Below are positions 1 through 5,053 of a DNA stretch of 5,053 nucleotides, one piece after another. Source of the DNA: Sedimenticola sp. (GTDB lineage Bacteria > Pseudomonadota > Gammaproteobacteria > Chromatiales > Chromatiaceae); the NCBI GenBank assembly GCA_027041035.1, contig JALULB010000062.1, positions 1 through 5,053 of the forward strand, in the 5' to 3' direction. The translations under genes and the position numbers were made by a program. How positions within the stretch are numbered: the first letter of the stretch is position 1; each line of letters begins with the position of its first letter. The notes beneath the pieces were generated by a model. That model did no database searches. It was given only the letters and a program-made list of their open reading frames with translations, and was not told where the DNA came from.

Positions 1-1
1 C

Positions 2-60
2 GTTACAGGGATGTAACTTATTAGGGCAATGCAGGAGCAATTGCCGGGTTACACGTGTAA
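2..60. repeat. Cluster of short palindromes at the left edge
   Basis: Three dyads are packed into about 60 bases. GTTAC / GTAAC at 2-6 and 13-17 are separated by 6 bases. GGCAAT / ATTGCC at 25-30 and 40-45 are separated by 9. TTACACGTGTAA at 49-60 is a perfect 12-bp palindrome. GTTAC recurs at 48-52 and at 111-115. Read on the minus strand from 115, the DNA begins GTAACTACTCAGC, which recalls the GT-starting ends of some insertion sequences such as the IS66 group. No transposase is in the window, so this is only a guess. The cluster could equally be an operator or hairpins belonging to a gene beyond the left edge. Confidence 0.4.
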
Positions 61-154
61 ATGACCATTTTTGAACGTAGAGATGGCGCATTTCAGCGGT
101 TAGCTGAGTAGTTACGATTCAGCCGGGATTATCGCGCAAAACACACAGACTGTC

Positions 155-183
155 TTGAACCCTGTGACGACAAGCGCTAGGCT
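155..183 (+). promoter_or_regulatory. Possible weak sigma-70 promoter for the DUF2157 operon
   Basis: TTGAAC at 155-160 is followed, after 17 bases, by TAGGCT at 178-183. The first matches the -35 consensus well and the second matches the -10 only in part (first two bases and last). It lies about 60 bases before the first gene of the pair. Nothing better was seen in this stretch, but the match is weak and the assignment is an inference. Confidence 0.3.
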
Positions 184-245
184 GCCGGCATGCAAGCCTG
201 GACGCGCGCGCGTTCCCCGCTTATCTCCACCCGGCCGGAAGCAAT

Positions 246-1415
246 ATGGACAAGCTGGAAAAACGCCTGAAGGACTGGCGGCGACAGCAACTGATCGACA
301 CCGACACCCTGCAGCGCATCCTCGCCTACGAGTCCGGTCGCGGGCATGACGGCTGGCAATGGCGGACTTTGCTGATTCTCGGACTGAGCATCATCGGCAT
401 CGGCGTCGTGTCACTCATCGCCGCGAACTGGGCATCGATACCGGACAGCATCAAGCTCGGCGCGGACTTCCTGCTGCTGGCACTGGTCGCGACCGGCATC
501 TATCTGAACCGGGGCGACAGCGGACACGCCTGGCGCGAGGGCCTGATCGTGCTCTTTCAGGTGCTCTGCCTGGCCTCCATCGGCCTGATCGCGCAGGTCT
601 ACCATCTCAGTGGCAAGCCCTGGCTGGCGCTCGGCTACTGGGCGGCGATGACCCTGCCGATCACCCTGTTCGCCCGCGCGCAACCGGCCCGCTGGCTGTG
701 GGCCGGCCTGCTGTTGCTGGCCTTCGGCATGGCGAGCAACGACCTGCTGGCCTTGCGCGAGAACCCGGTTCACCGCTTCAGCGAAGACGCCATCTTCTCC
801 GCCTGGCTGTTGACCACGCTGTTCGCCGGCATCCTGCACAGCCTGTCCGAATGGCTGAACTGGCGGCGTTTCCGCCTGGTGTTCGGCTTCGCCTGGCTAT
901 TGCTCGGGCTGGGCCTGGTCGCGGCGCTCGACATCATCCACTCACTGCACGAGACCAGCCTGCATCAACTGCTCGGCCTGTACATCGCCGGCGGGCTGGC
1001 GGCGGTATTGCTAGTGCTGCTGGCGCTGCGCCGCGATCTGCGCCCGATGAGTCGCGTGATCATCGCGGCCGTCGTGTTGCTGGTGCTTGCCGCCGTCCAC
1101 CCCAGCCTGTTGTTCGACCCCGGTGAAGGCCGGCTCGGCGTGCTCGAAGGCGACGACATCCGCGCCGCCGTCATCACGCTGACGGTGTTGACCGGCGGAC
1201 TCGCGATCAGCAGCCTGCAAGGCTGGCGCTGGGCGTTCCAGTTGTTCACCCTGCTGATCGGCGTGCGGTTCTACGCCATCTATCTACAGGCCTTCGGCGG
1301 ACTCGCGGCCACCGGCGTCGGACTGATCGTCTCCGGCGCGCTGATCATCGCGATGGTCTATCTGTGGCGGCGAAGCGTCCAGTTGTTCTCCCGCGTCAGG
1401 GAGATTGCCCGATGA
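246..1415 (+). CDS. DUF2157 domain-containing multi-pass membrane protein
   Basis: This encodes an inner-membrane protein of 389 residues whose molecular role is unknown. A charged cytoplasmic-type N-terminus (residues 1-36) is followed by roughly 11 or 12 hydrophobic segments, at about 41-60, 71-88, 99-119, 127-144, 149-166, 182-200, 211-230, 241-261, 269-290, 305-325, 329-348 and 353-373. The DUF2157 signature is visible as GVVSLIAANWASIPDSIKLG at residues 53-72, and a second conserved patch, IAQVYHLSG, lies at 115-123. The C-terminal part (RFYAIYLQAFGG near 341) resembles the related DUF4401 family. Many proteobacteria carry separate DUF2157 and DUF4401 genes before a GDYXXLXY gene; here one protein stands in that place. 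The start is the ATG with GGAAG at 237-241. The stop overlaps the next start (ATGA), so the two are surely co-transcribed and probably co-translated. The family assignment is firm, the function is not. Confidence 0.93.
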   Translation: MDKLEKRLKDWRRQQLIDTDTLQRILAYESGRGHDGWQWRTLLILGLSIIGIGVVSLIAANWASIPDSIKLGADFLLLALVATGIYLNRGDSGHAWREGLIVLFQVLCLASIGLIAQVYHLSGKPWLALGYWAAMTLPITLFARAQPARWLWAGLLLLAFGMASNDLLALRENPVHRFSEDAIFSAWLLTTLFAGILHSLSEWLNWRRFRLVFGFAWLLLGLGLVAALDIIHSLHETSLHQLLGLYIAGGLAAVLLVLLALRRDLRPMSRVIIAAVVLLVLAAVHPSLLFDPGEGRLGVLEGDDIRAAVITLTVLTGGLAISSLQGWRWAFQLFTLLIGVRFYAIYLQAFGGLAATGVGLIVSGALIIAMVYLWRRSVQLFSRVREIAR

Positions 1416-1912
1416 ACGCCCGCTGGCGGCTGCTCGCCGCGCTCGCCCTGCCGCTGGCGATGCTCGCGGCCATGGCGCTGAACCATCAATGGCGGCGCGA
1501 TCACGGCCGCGAGGTGGTATTGCCGATCCAGGGTTTCGATCCGCGCGACCTGCTCGCCGGCCACTACCTGCGCTACCGTATCGACTACGGCGTCAAACCC
1601 TGCCAAGCGCAGCGCAATCTGCCCGACGCCAGCATCTGCCTGCAACCCGAGCGGCGTTTCAGCGCCGGCGACACGCCGCCCGACTGCACACTGTATATCC
1701 GCGGGCAATGTCGGCACGGACGCTTCGAGGCCGGTATCGAGCGCTTCTACATCCCCGAGGCCGACGCCGGAGAACTCGAGACCCTGACACGCAAGAAGCA
1801 CGCGGCATTGCGCCTGTCGATCAGCCCCGACGGCCGGGCCAGCATCCGGGAACTGTTGATCGACGGGAAAACCTGGTCTGGCCCACTCGGCGCAGACGTT
1901 CCTGGGATATAG
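1412..1912 (+). CDS. GDYXXLXY domain-containing protein
   Basis: This encodes a membrane-anchored periplasmic-type protein of 166 residues. Residues 5-24 form a single hydrophobic segment after a short basic start, fitting an uncleaved anchor. The family motif appears as FDPRDLLAGHYLRYRIDY at residues 42-59, with His in place of the usual Asp of GDY. A second family block, GIERFYIPEADA, lies at 108-119, and RELLIDGKTW at 146-155 is the usual C-terminal strand. Four cysteines (64, 77, 92, 100) could form disulfides. The ATG at 1412 overlaps the stop of the DUF2157 gene, which decides the start over in-frame codons further up. These two families are habitual neighbours and presumably act together in the envelope, but their function is unknown. 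The last eleven residues (SGPLGADVPGI) look unlike the family and may come from a recombination boundary. Confidence 0.9.
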   Translation: MNARWRLLAALALPLAMLAAMALNHQWRRDHGREVVLPIQGFDPRDLLAGHYLRYRIDYGVKPCQAQRNLPDASICLQPERRFSAGDTPPDCTLYIRGQCRHGRFEAGIERFYIPEADAGELETLTRKKHAALRLSISPDGRASIRELLIDGKTWSGPLGADVPGI

Positions 1913-2025
1913 CCTCCACCACCCTGTGCTTCGAACCACGCCTTTGTTTGACCAATTTGTTCCAGAAACGAGATTGCAGTCTCTCCTACCACCTTAAGTA
2001 GGAAACGAGGACCCAAGATACCCAT
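1747..2025 (-). other. Open frame of unknown origin downstream of the RES toxin
   Basis: A 92-codon frame starts at an ATG (2023-2025) with GGAG at 2031-2034 five bases upstream, just past the toxin stop. Residues 1-43 (beginning MGILGPRFLLKVV and ending near GGGGYIPGT) have a plausible protein composition. From about 1912 down to 1747 the frame runs antisense through the end of the GDYXXLXY gene, and that part is probably not real. The same frame is also open upstream, inside the toxin gene. I do not recognise the sequence. It may be a third small gene of the toxin-antitoxin operon, the broken remnant of a gene that came with it, or chance. It is not called as a gene. Confidence 0.25.
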
Positions 2026-2041
2026 AGCAACTCCGGGTACA

Positions 2042-2740
2042 TCATGGCGCACTCCCAACGCTTCCGCCCAGTGACTCGACTTCAACGATTTCACCTTTAC
2101 GGTAGTGATAACGCAAGTATCGCCAGTGAATGGCATCGGACAAAATTCTTGGACGCATCACACCGAAGCACTCGCCATCCGTGCGCACGCTTCGATAATG
2201 CACACCAAAGCTGTTAGTGCCTCTCAGTGCGCTACCGAGTCGTTGCGACTCGGTATAATCATCAGGATCGTATATCGCAGCCCCCGCAAGATGACGCACA
2301 TCGTGCAGTGAGGATGGACCAAGGTGGGCGCAGATAACGCGCATGTCCTGGGTAGCGGCTTCTATTCTGGATTCCCTGAGAAACCGGGCACGATGAAACG
2401 ACGATTCGGCAATCGACACTGCCTCGGCAGGCGAACAATAATAAACACCAAAATCCTTGTTGAATCGGCCACCACGACCATCGACAGGCGGGTGGGTAAA
2501 AGCAGCCATAATCCACGATGCACCATCACCATACACACGGTCTTCCGCGGCGACCAGACGAATATCACCGACTTCATCCCGCAAGCGTGGATTCGTGAGT
2601 GACTCAACGGCATACAGCACGTCCCACTCTTCAGGCTTCGATACCCGCTCAAACAGATCGATCTGCGGATAGCAGGACAAAATGACCCGGTATACCCGTT
2701 CACTGACTTCGCTGATGGGCAGCGTGGCGGGATCGATCAC
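2042..2740 (-). CDS. RES-domain toxin (NAD+ phosphorylase family)
   Basis: This is the toxin of a type II toxin-antitoxin pair, 232 residues from the GTG start. Characterised members of the RES family degrade NAD+ with phosphate and stop growth. The N-terminal block ERVSKPEEWDVLYAVESLTN (about residues 31-50) is typical of RES toxins. The named residues are all present: Arg92 in GGRFN, Tyr100/Tyr101 in GVYYCS, Glu112 in SIAES, and Ser184 in HYRSVR. The toxin therefore looks catalytically intact. GTG at 2738-2740 overlaps the antitoxin stop as GTGA and is the preferred start; TTG at 2741-2743, one codon upstream, is the alternative. There is no strong ribosome binding site of its own, which suggests translational coupling to the antitoxin. 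Downstream, 129 bases separate it from the convergent GDYXXLXY gene. Confidence 0.92.
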   Translation of the reverse strand: MIDPATLPISEVSERVYRVILSCYPQIDLFERVSKPEEWDVLYAVESLTNPRLRDEVGDIRLVAAEDRVYGDGASWIMAAFTHPPVDGRGGRFNKDFGVYYCSPAEAVSIAESSFHRARFLRESRIEAATQDMRVICAHLGPSSLHDVRHLAGAAIYDPDDYTESQRLGSALRGTNSFGVHYRSVRTDGECFGVMRPRILSDAIHWRYLRYHYRKGEIVEVESLGGSVGSAP

Positions 2741-3138
2741 CAACCACCGCGCTCCGCATCCAGAAAGTTTCGCACCATGGCCAGATCGACCACCTGCCCG
2801 GCCAGGAGTCGATCAAGTGGTGCCGTGCCGTTAAAAAGCGGATTGTCATTAGGCGTCGACAACCATTGATCGGCCAGTGTTTCATCAGGCAGCAGGATTT
2901 GCAGGGACTTGTAAATGCCCAGAATATAGCTGGCTCGCTCCAACAGATCCCGCGTTAACCTGGCCTTTTCAGGGTGGCTTTTCCAGTTGTACAGGGTTTT
3001 CTCATTATTCAATCCCAGCAGGGTCATCTGCTGTCCACCGGTCAGCCGCCACTGGCTAAAAATATTAAAGATGGCAGGTAGCAAAGAGGCAGAGACCGCC
3101 GGCCCTCCTTGAAGTAACTTTTCCGCTTGAGCTGACAT
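2737..3138 (-). CDS. Xre/MbcA/ParS-type antitoxin (DUF2384)
   Basis: This is the antitoxin partner of the RES toxin, 133 residues. The N-terminal half (about 20-75) is helical and includes SQWRLTGGQQMTLLGL and EKTLYNWKSHPEKA, which fit an Xre-like helix-turn-helix DNA-binding region. The C-terminal half carries the DUF2384 block: QWLSTPNDNPLFNGTAPLDR at 91-110, then LLAGQVVDLAMVRNFLDAERGGW to the end. In this family that block binds and covers the toxin active site. The start is ATG 3136-3138, supported by GGAGG at 3145-3149 six bases upstream. The frame stays open further up, but that part is the promoter and operator. Gene order (antitoxin first) and the 4-base overlap match known RES/Xre operons. 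It very likely represses its own promoter, where an extensive inverted repeat lies. Confidence 0.93.
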   Translation of the reverse strand: MSAQAEKLLQGGPAVSASLLPAIFNIFSQWRLTGGQQMTLLGLNNEKTLYNWKSHPEKARLTRDLLERASYILGIYKSLQILLPDETLADQWLSTPNDNPLFNGTAPLDRLLAGQVVDLAMVRNFLDAERGGW

Positions 3139-3155
3139 AGCGCACCTCCGACAAG

Positions 3156-3205
3156 CTGTATTGTTACAGTAACCGCTTACAGTATAGTGAACTGTAACAA
3201 TACAG
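3156..3205. promoter_or_regulatory. Autoregulatory operator: perfect 15-bp inverted repeat
   Basis: CTGTATTGTTACAGT at 3156-3170 is repeated exactly in inverted form at 3191-3205, with 20 bases between the arms. Further half-sites of the same kind sit inside: TTACAGTA occurs at 3164-3171 and again at 3177-3184, and GTTACAGTAAC at 3163-3173 is itself a near-perfect dyad. The right arm fills the spacer between -10 and -35, and the left arm lies just after the predicted transcription start. A bound repressor would block polymerase from both sides. The antitoxin, an Xre-like DNA-binding protein encoded immediately downstream, is the obvious candidate. Confidence 0.8.
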
Positions 3206-3209
3206 TCAA
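3181..3209 (-). promoter_or_regulatory. Strong sigma-70 promoter of the antitoxin-toxin operon
   Basis: On the minus strand, TTGACT (3204-3209) and TATACT (3181-3186) each match their consensus at five of six positions. They are separated by exactly 17 bases. Transcription should start near 3174, leaving a leader of about 36 bases before the antitoxin ATG. The whole promoter is embedded in the operator repeats. Confidence 0.8.
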
Positions 3210-3212
3210 TGA

Positions 3213-3253
3213 AAGGGGCTGACGACTCCCCTTGAAGCAAGCATCCTTCTTGC
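3213..3253. repeat. Two short hairpins upstream of the toxin-antitoxin promoter
   Basis: AAGGGG (3213-3218) pairs with CCCCTT (3228-3233) across a 9-base loop, and GCAAG (3237-3241) pairs with CTTGC (3249-3253) across 7 bases. No T-run follows on either strand, so these are not convincing terminators. They lie between the operon promoter and the coding-like fragment further upstream, and may mark the edge of the inserted module. Confidence 0.35.
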
Positions 3254-3294
3254 GTCATAGCCGGGAGAAGAAATAGAGTAGTGGTCCCAAACAG

Positions 3295-3447
3295 TCAGGC
3301 AACGAGGAGGTGGGAGAGCGAGGCCAAATGCTCCCGGTAGGGCGGGTTCGCCTCTTTATCCGTGGTTTCGCGCCGCAACTTGCGGATGGGGTCGAGCTTC
3401 AGGCCGGCGGTCTCGGCGATGCCCCCCTCAGAGAGTTCAGACGGCAT
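3295..3447 (-). pseudogene. Short coding-like fragment, unknown family
   Basis: A 50-residue frame starts at ATG 3445-3447 and ends in TGA at 3295. It reads MPSELSEGGIAETAG, then a basic stretch (KLDPIRKLRRETTDKEA), and ends SLSHLLVA. The codons have mostly G or C in third position, as real genes here do, and the peptide composition looks natural, like the C-terminal end of a larger protein. There is no clear ribosome binding site. The terminator of the neighbouring gene lies just upstream, so it is unlikely to be expressed. The open frame can be read back to a GTG at 3490-3492, but that lies in the terminator stem. I read it as a remnant left by a rearrangement; the parent family is not recognised. 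Confidence 0.35.
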
Positions 3448-3470
3448 CTTGCGGGTCTCGACAGAACCGG

Positions 3471-3508
3471 AAAAAAGGAGGATGCGCCACACCCCTGCCG
3501 GCGCACCC
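3471..3508 (-). terminator. Rho-independent terminator of the PEP-CTERM-type gene
   Basis: On the minus strand, GGGTGCGCC (3500-3508) pairs with GGCGCATCC (3480-3488), a 9-bp stem with one G-T pair and an 11-base loop. It is followed after three bases by six T (3471-3476). It sits 20 bases past the TAG of the upstream gene, the usual place for an intrinsic terminator. Confidence 0.8.
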
Positions 3509-3527
3509 TACTTACGAATACCCGCTT

Positions 3528-4481
3528 CTACCCCTTGTTTCTTCGCACCGAGACCATGCCGAGCAGGCCTCCGATCAACCACAGACTCCCCGGCACGGAA
3601 ACCGTCCCGGTAGGCACATTCGCAACGATCGCACCCGCAAGGCCGCTCCCGCTCAGATTATTGGGATCACCGATCGACGCGGCCGCACCTGTTTCAAACC
3701 CAGGAGACGTGACCTCCGCGCGAATCTCGTACCCGATATCGAGTGATTCCCCAACTCCAAGAATACCGAAATCCAGGCTACCGACATAGGCATCGAAGCT
3801 ATAACCGAAAATCGAATTCTGAGCGCCAAAGAAAGTGGCGCCGAAATCCGTCCCGTTGCGCTCCAGCACATGACCAGACACTCCACCAATCAGCGTGGCG
3901 TCGGAAGAGAAAGCCGAGGAACCATTGAGCAAGATGTTCACGCTATAACTTGCTCTCATGGCGCTCGGGGAAGCATTGGATATTCCCGCGAAATCGGCAA
4001 TGCGCAGATCCGCGGGATCAATGGAAAAATCATAGCGGACACTTTGCGCCACCGATGAGGTGTTGGTATAGGTGTCCGACCAAGTGGCAACCGCGCTCAA
4101 CGTCGTTATCGGATTGCTTCCACCTGCCCAAACTCCACCGACCGCTACACTACCCAAGCCAGACTCGTTCATCGCCGCGCGGGCAACCGCAGAACTTGAC
4201 AGACTGTTGAAAGTCAGGTCACCAAAACCTTCTGGGTCAAACGCCTCGGAGAGCAACGAAGCCGGAGGGTTCGACTTGGCATCGCTGTCGATTATGCCGG
4301 TTACATTGCCACTGGCAGTTGCGTTGGTCGTTATGGCAACCGCCCGGGCCTGAAAGCTCACGCTCGACAAGACGAGCAGACCAGACAGAGCCAGCGAACC
4401 CGCCGGAAAAACAGCAAAAGCCGTGTGTACAACACCTGTGATCGATTTATTCAATTTTCTCTCCCAAAACCAAAATAGCAT
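3528..4481 (-). CDS. Secreted protein with PEP-CTERM-like sorting signal
   Basis: This encodes an exported protein of 317 residues, function unknown. A long signal peptide (basic and aromatic start, hydrophobic core about 26-42) probably ends at ARA near residue 47. The mature region (48-290) is rich in Ser, Gly, Ala, Asn and Thr, has no cysteine, and looks like the beta-rich, low-complexity secreted proteins carried by exosortase substrates. The C-terminus has the three parts of a PEP-CTERM domain: VSVPGSLW (294-301), a hydrophobic helix (LIGGLLGMVSV, 302-312) and a basic tail RRNKG. The usual Pro-Glu-Pro is absent; the form is closer to the VPxPxSLWL variants. Such proteins are cut by an exosortase and often join extracellular matrix or polysaccharide. 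The ATG at 4479-4481 is supported by GGAGG at 4490-4494, eight bases upstream. A strong terminator follows, so it is a single-gene transcript. Confidence 0.85.
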   Translation of the reverse strand: MLFWFWERKLNKSITGVVHTAFAVFPAGSLALSGLLVLSSVSFQARAVAITTNATASGNVTGIIDSDAKSNPPASLLSEAFDPEGFGDLTFNSLSSSAVARAAMNESGLGSVAVGGVWAGGSNPITTLSAVATWSDTYTNTSSVAQSVRYDFSIDPADLRIADFAGISNASPSAMRASYSVNILLNGSSAFSSDATLIGGVSGHVLERNGTDFGATFFGAQNSIFGYSFDAYVGSLDFGILGVGESLDIGYEIRAEVTSPGFETGAAASIGDPNNLSGSGLAGAIVANVPTGTVSVPGSLWLIGGLLGMVSVRRNKG

Positions 4482-4520
4482 GATTCACCCCTCCCCCCGG
4501 AAACGCCGGATTGGGCACTC

Positions 4521-4535
4521 TCAACCGCTGGTTGA
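4521..4535. repeat. Perfect dyad TCAACC-GCT-GGTTGA in the leader
   Basis: Six-base arms separated by three bases lie about 40 bases upstream of the start codon of the secreted-protein gene. It could be a protein binding site or a hairpin in the mRNA leader. A dyad this short can also arise by chance. Confidence 0.35.
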
Positions 4536-4659
4536 CTTGCGCCAAGAACGAAATGTCCGTAAAAACCTTCGCTCAGAAACTGTTGTCACCACCGGAACCC
4601 GGGCAGATCGCAATACCCGTTCGAAGGCCGATACACTAGCCGCCCGGATGATAACCATA

Positions 4660-4688
4660 AGAATACACGAGTATTTAGGTGTTTTCAC
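4660..4688 (-). promoter_or_regulatory. Weak promoter candidate for the secreted-protein gene
   Basis: On the minus strand, GTGAAA (4683-4688) and TATTCT (4660-4665) are 17 bases apart and each matches consensus at four of six positions, in a locally AT-rich patch. It would give a leader of about 170 bases. No sigma-54 type element (GG-N10-GC), which drives some PEP-CTERM genes, was found in the proximal 150 bases. Confidence 0.25.
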
Positions 4689-5053
4689 CCTACTGACGAT
4701 CGCTTTCTCTTCCCGCGCGGGGAGCGGCCAGAGCGCTACAGCAACACGGCCGAGAGGTCATCCAGAACAACGATGTATCCCGACTACCCGCTATCATTCG
4801 CAGGCATTTTCGATTCGACATCCAGCCGATTCTCTCTCACCCATCCGCGTCGAATATGCACAGTCGGGCAACTGGCGGCCTTCGAACACCACCGACAGCC
4901 AGAGCTGCCTCCGGGATGCAGCATCCGCAATCCACTGGGTCGCGCGCATTTTTTTCAAACTGCGCTAGACTTAAGGGAAATTCAGCCGGATACACTCAAT
5001 CGAGCAACTGACGGATCGATCGGCATCCGGTGAGTGGCGATTGTTCAACCAAT

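Larger units (their letters stand above)
4482..5053. other. Gene-free stretch upstream of the PEP-CTERM-type gene
   Basis: No convincing gene is seen in these 570 bases. Plus-strand frames at 4423-4968 and 4773-5033 stay open but lack ribosome binding sites. Their peptides are rich in Arg, Ser, Thr and Pro with no domain pattern, and the first begins inside the opposite gene. The stretch holds the leader of the minus-strand gene, a small dyad at 4521-4535 and a weak promoter candidate at 4660-4688. A T-run (4949-4955) precedes TAGACT (4966-4971), which might belong to a plus-strand promoter for a gene beyond the right edge, but no good -35 partner was found. Confidence 0.5.

Noticed and set aside
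359..1126. Plus-strand frame of 255 codons inside the DUF2157 gene
   Set aside because: An Arg/Pro/Ala-rich shadow caused by high GC content; the overlapping frame has a clear family match.
1970..2003. Small dyads between the convergent genes as a bidirectional terminator
   Set aside because: Stems are only 4 to 6 bp and no T-run follows on either strand.
3139..3258. N-terminal extension of the antitoxin to 173 residues
   Set aside because: The extra 40 codons coincide with the promoter and operator, while ATG 3136-3138 has an ideal ribosome binding site.
3310..3789. Plus-strand open frame of 159 codons
   Set aside because: It runs through the terminator and antisense to the 3' end of the secreted-protein gene; its C-terminal half is a shadow of that gene.
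4423..4968. Plus-strand open frame of 181 codons
   Set aside because: It starts inside the opposite secreted-protein gene, lacks a ribosome binding site, and encodes an Arg/Ser/Thr-rich sequence with no recognisable domain.
4773..5033. Plus-strand open frame of 86 codons
   Set aside because: No ribosome binding site and no family features; its composition resembles translated intergenic DNA.

Overview
The window looks like chromosomal DNA from an environmental proteobacterium, most likely a gammaproteobacterium or a betaproteobacterium. Two things suggest this. One is a DUF2157 / GDYXXLXY membrane gene pair of the kind common in that group. The other is an exported protein with a PEP-CTERM-like sorting tail, which implies an exosortase elsewhere in the genome. 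No gene in the window fixes the species.

Layout. Positions 1-245 are intergenic and start with a cluster of short palindromes that may be the end of a mobile element. Positions 246-1912 hold two overlapping plus-strand genes: a multi-pass DUF2157 membrane protein, then a small membrane-anchored GDYXXLXY-domain protein. Both are strongly GC-rich. Facing them on the minus strand is a complete type II toxin-antitoxin operon of the RES/Xre class. The Xre/DUF2384 antitoxin (2737-3138) comes first and the RES toxin (2042-2740) follows with a 4-base overlap. Its promoter is very well formed (TTGACT, 17-base spacer, TATACT) and lies inside a perfect 15-bp inverted repeat plus extra half-sites, as expected for autoregulation by the antitoxin. 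Downstream of the toxin, an open frame of unknown origin runs antisense into the end of the GDYXXLXY gene.

Positions 3139-3527 hold the toxin-antitoxin control region, two small hairpins, a short minus-strand coding-like fragment of unknown origin, and a rho-independent terminator. The terminator closes the next gene: a minus-strand secreted protein of 317 residues (3528-4481) with a long signal peptide and a PEP-CTERM-like C-terminus that lacks the usual Glu. The last 570 bases appear to hold no gene; they contain its leader and a possible weak promoter.

The RES/Xre operon, with its flanking gene fragments and more mixed base composition, reads as an accessory insert between resident genes. 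The toxin family depletes NAD+ in the cell, and the antitoxin binds it and represses the operon. No clearly undescribed system is visible. The best leads are the operator architecture, the orphan frame behind the toxin, and the atypical sorting signal.
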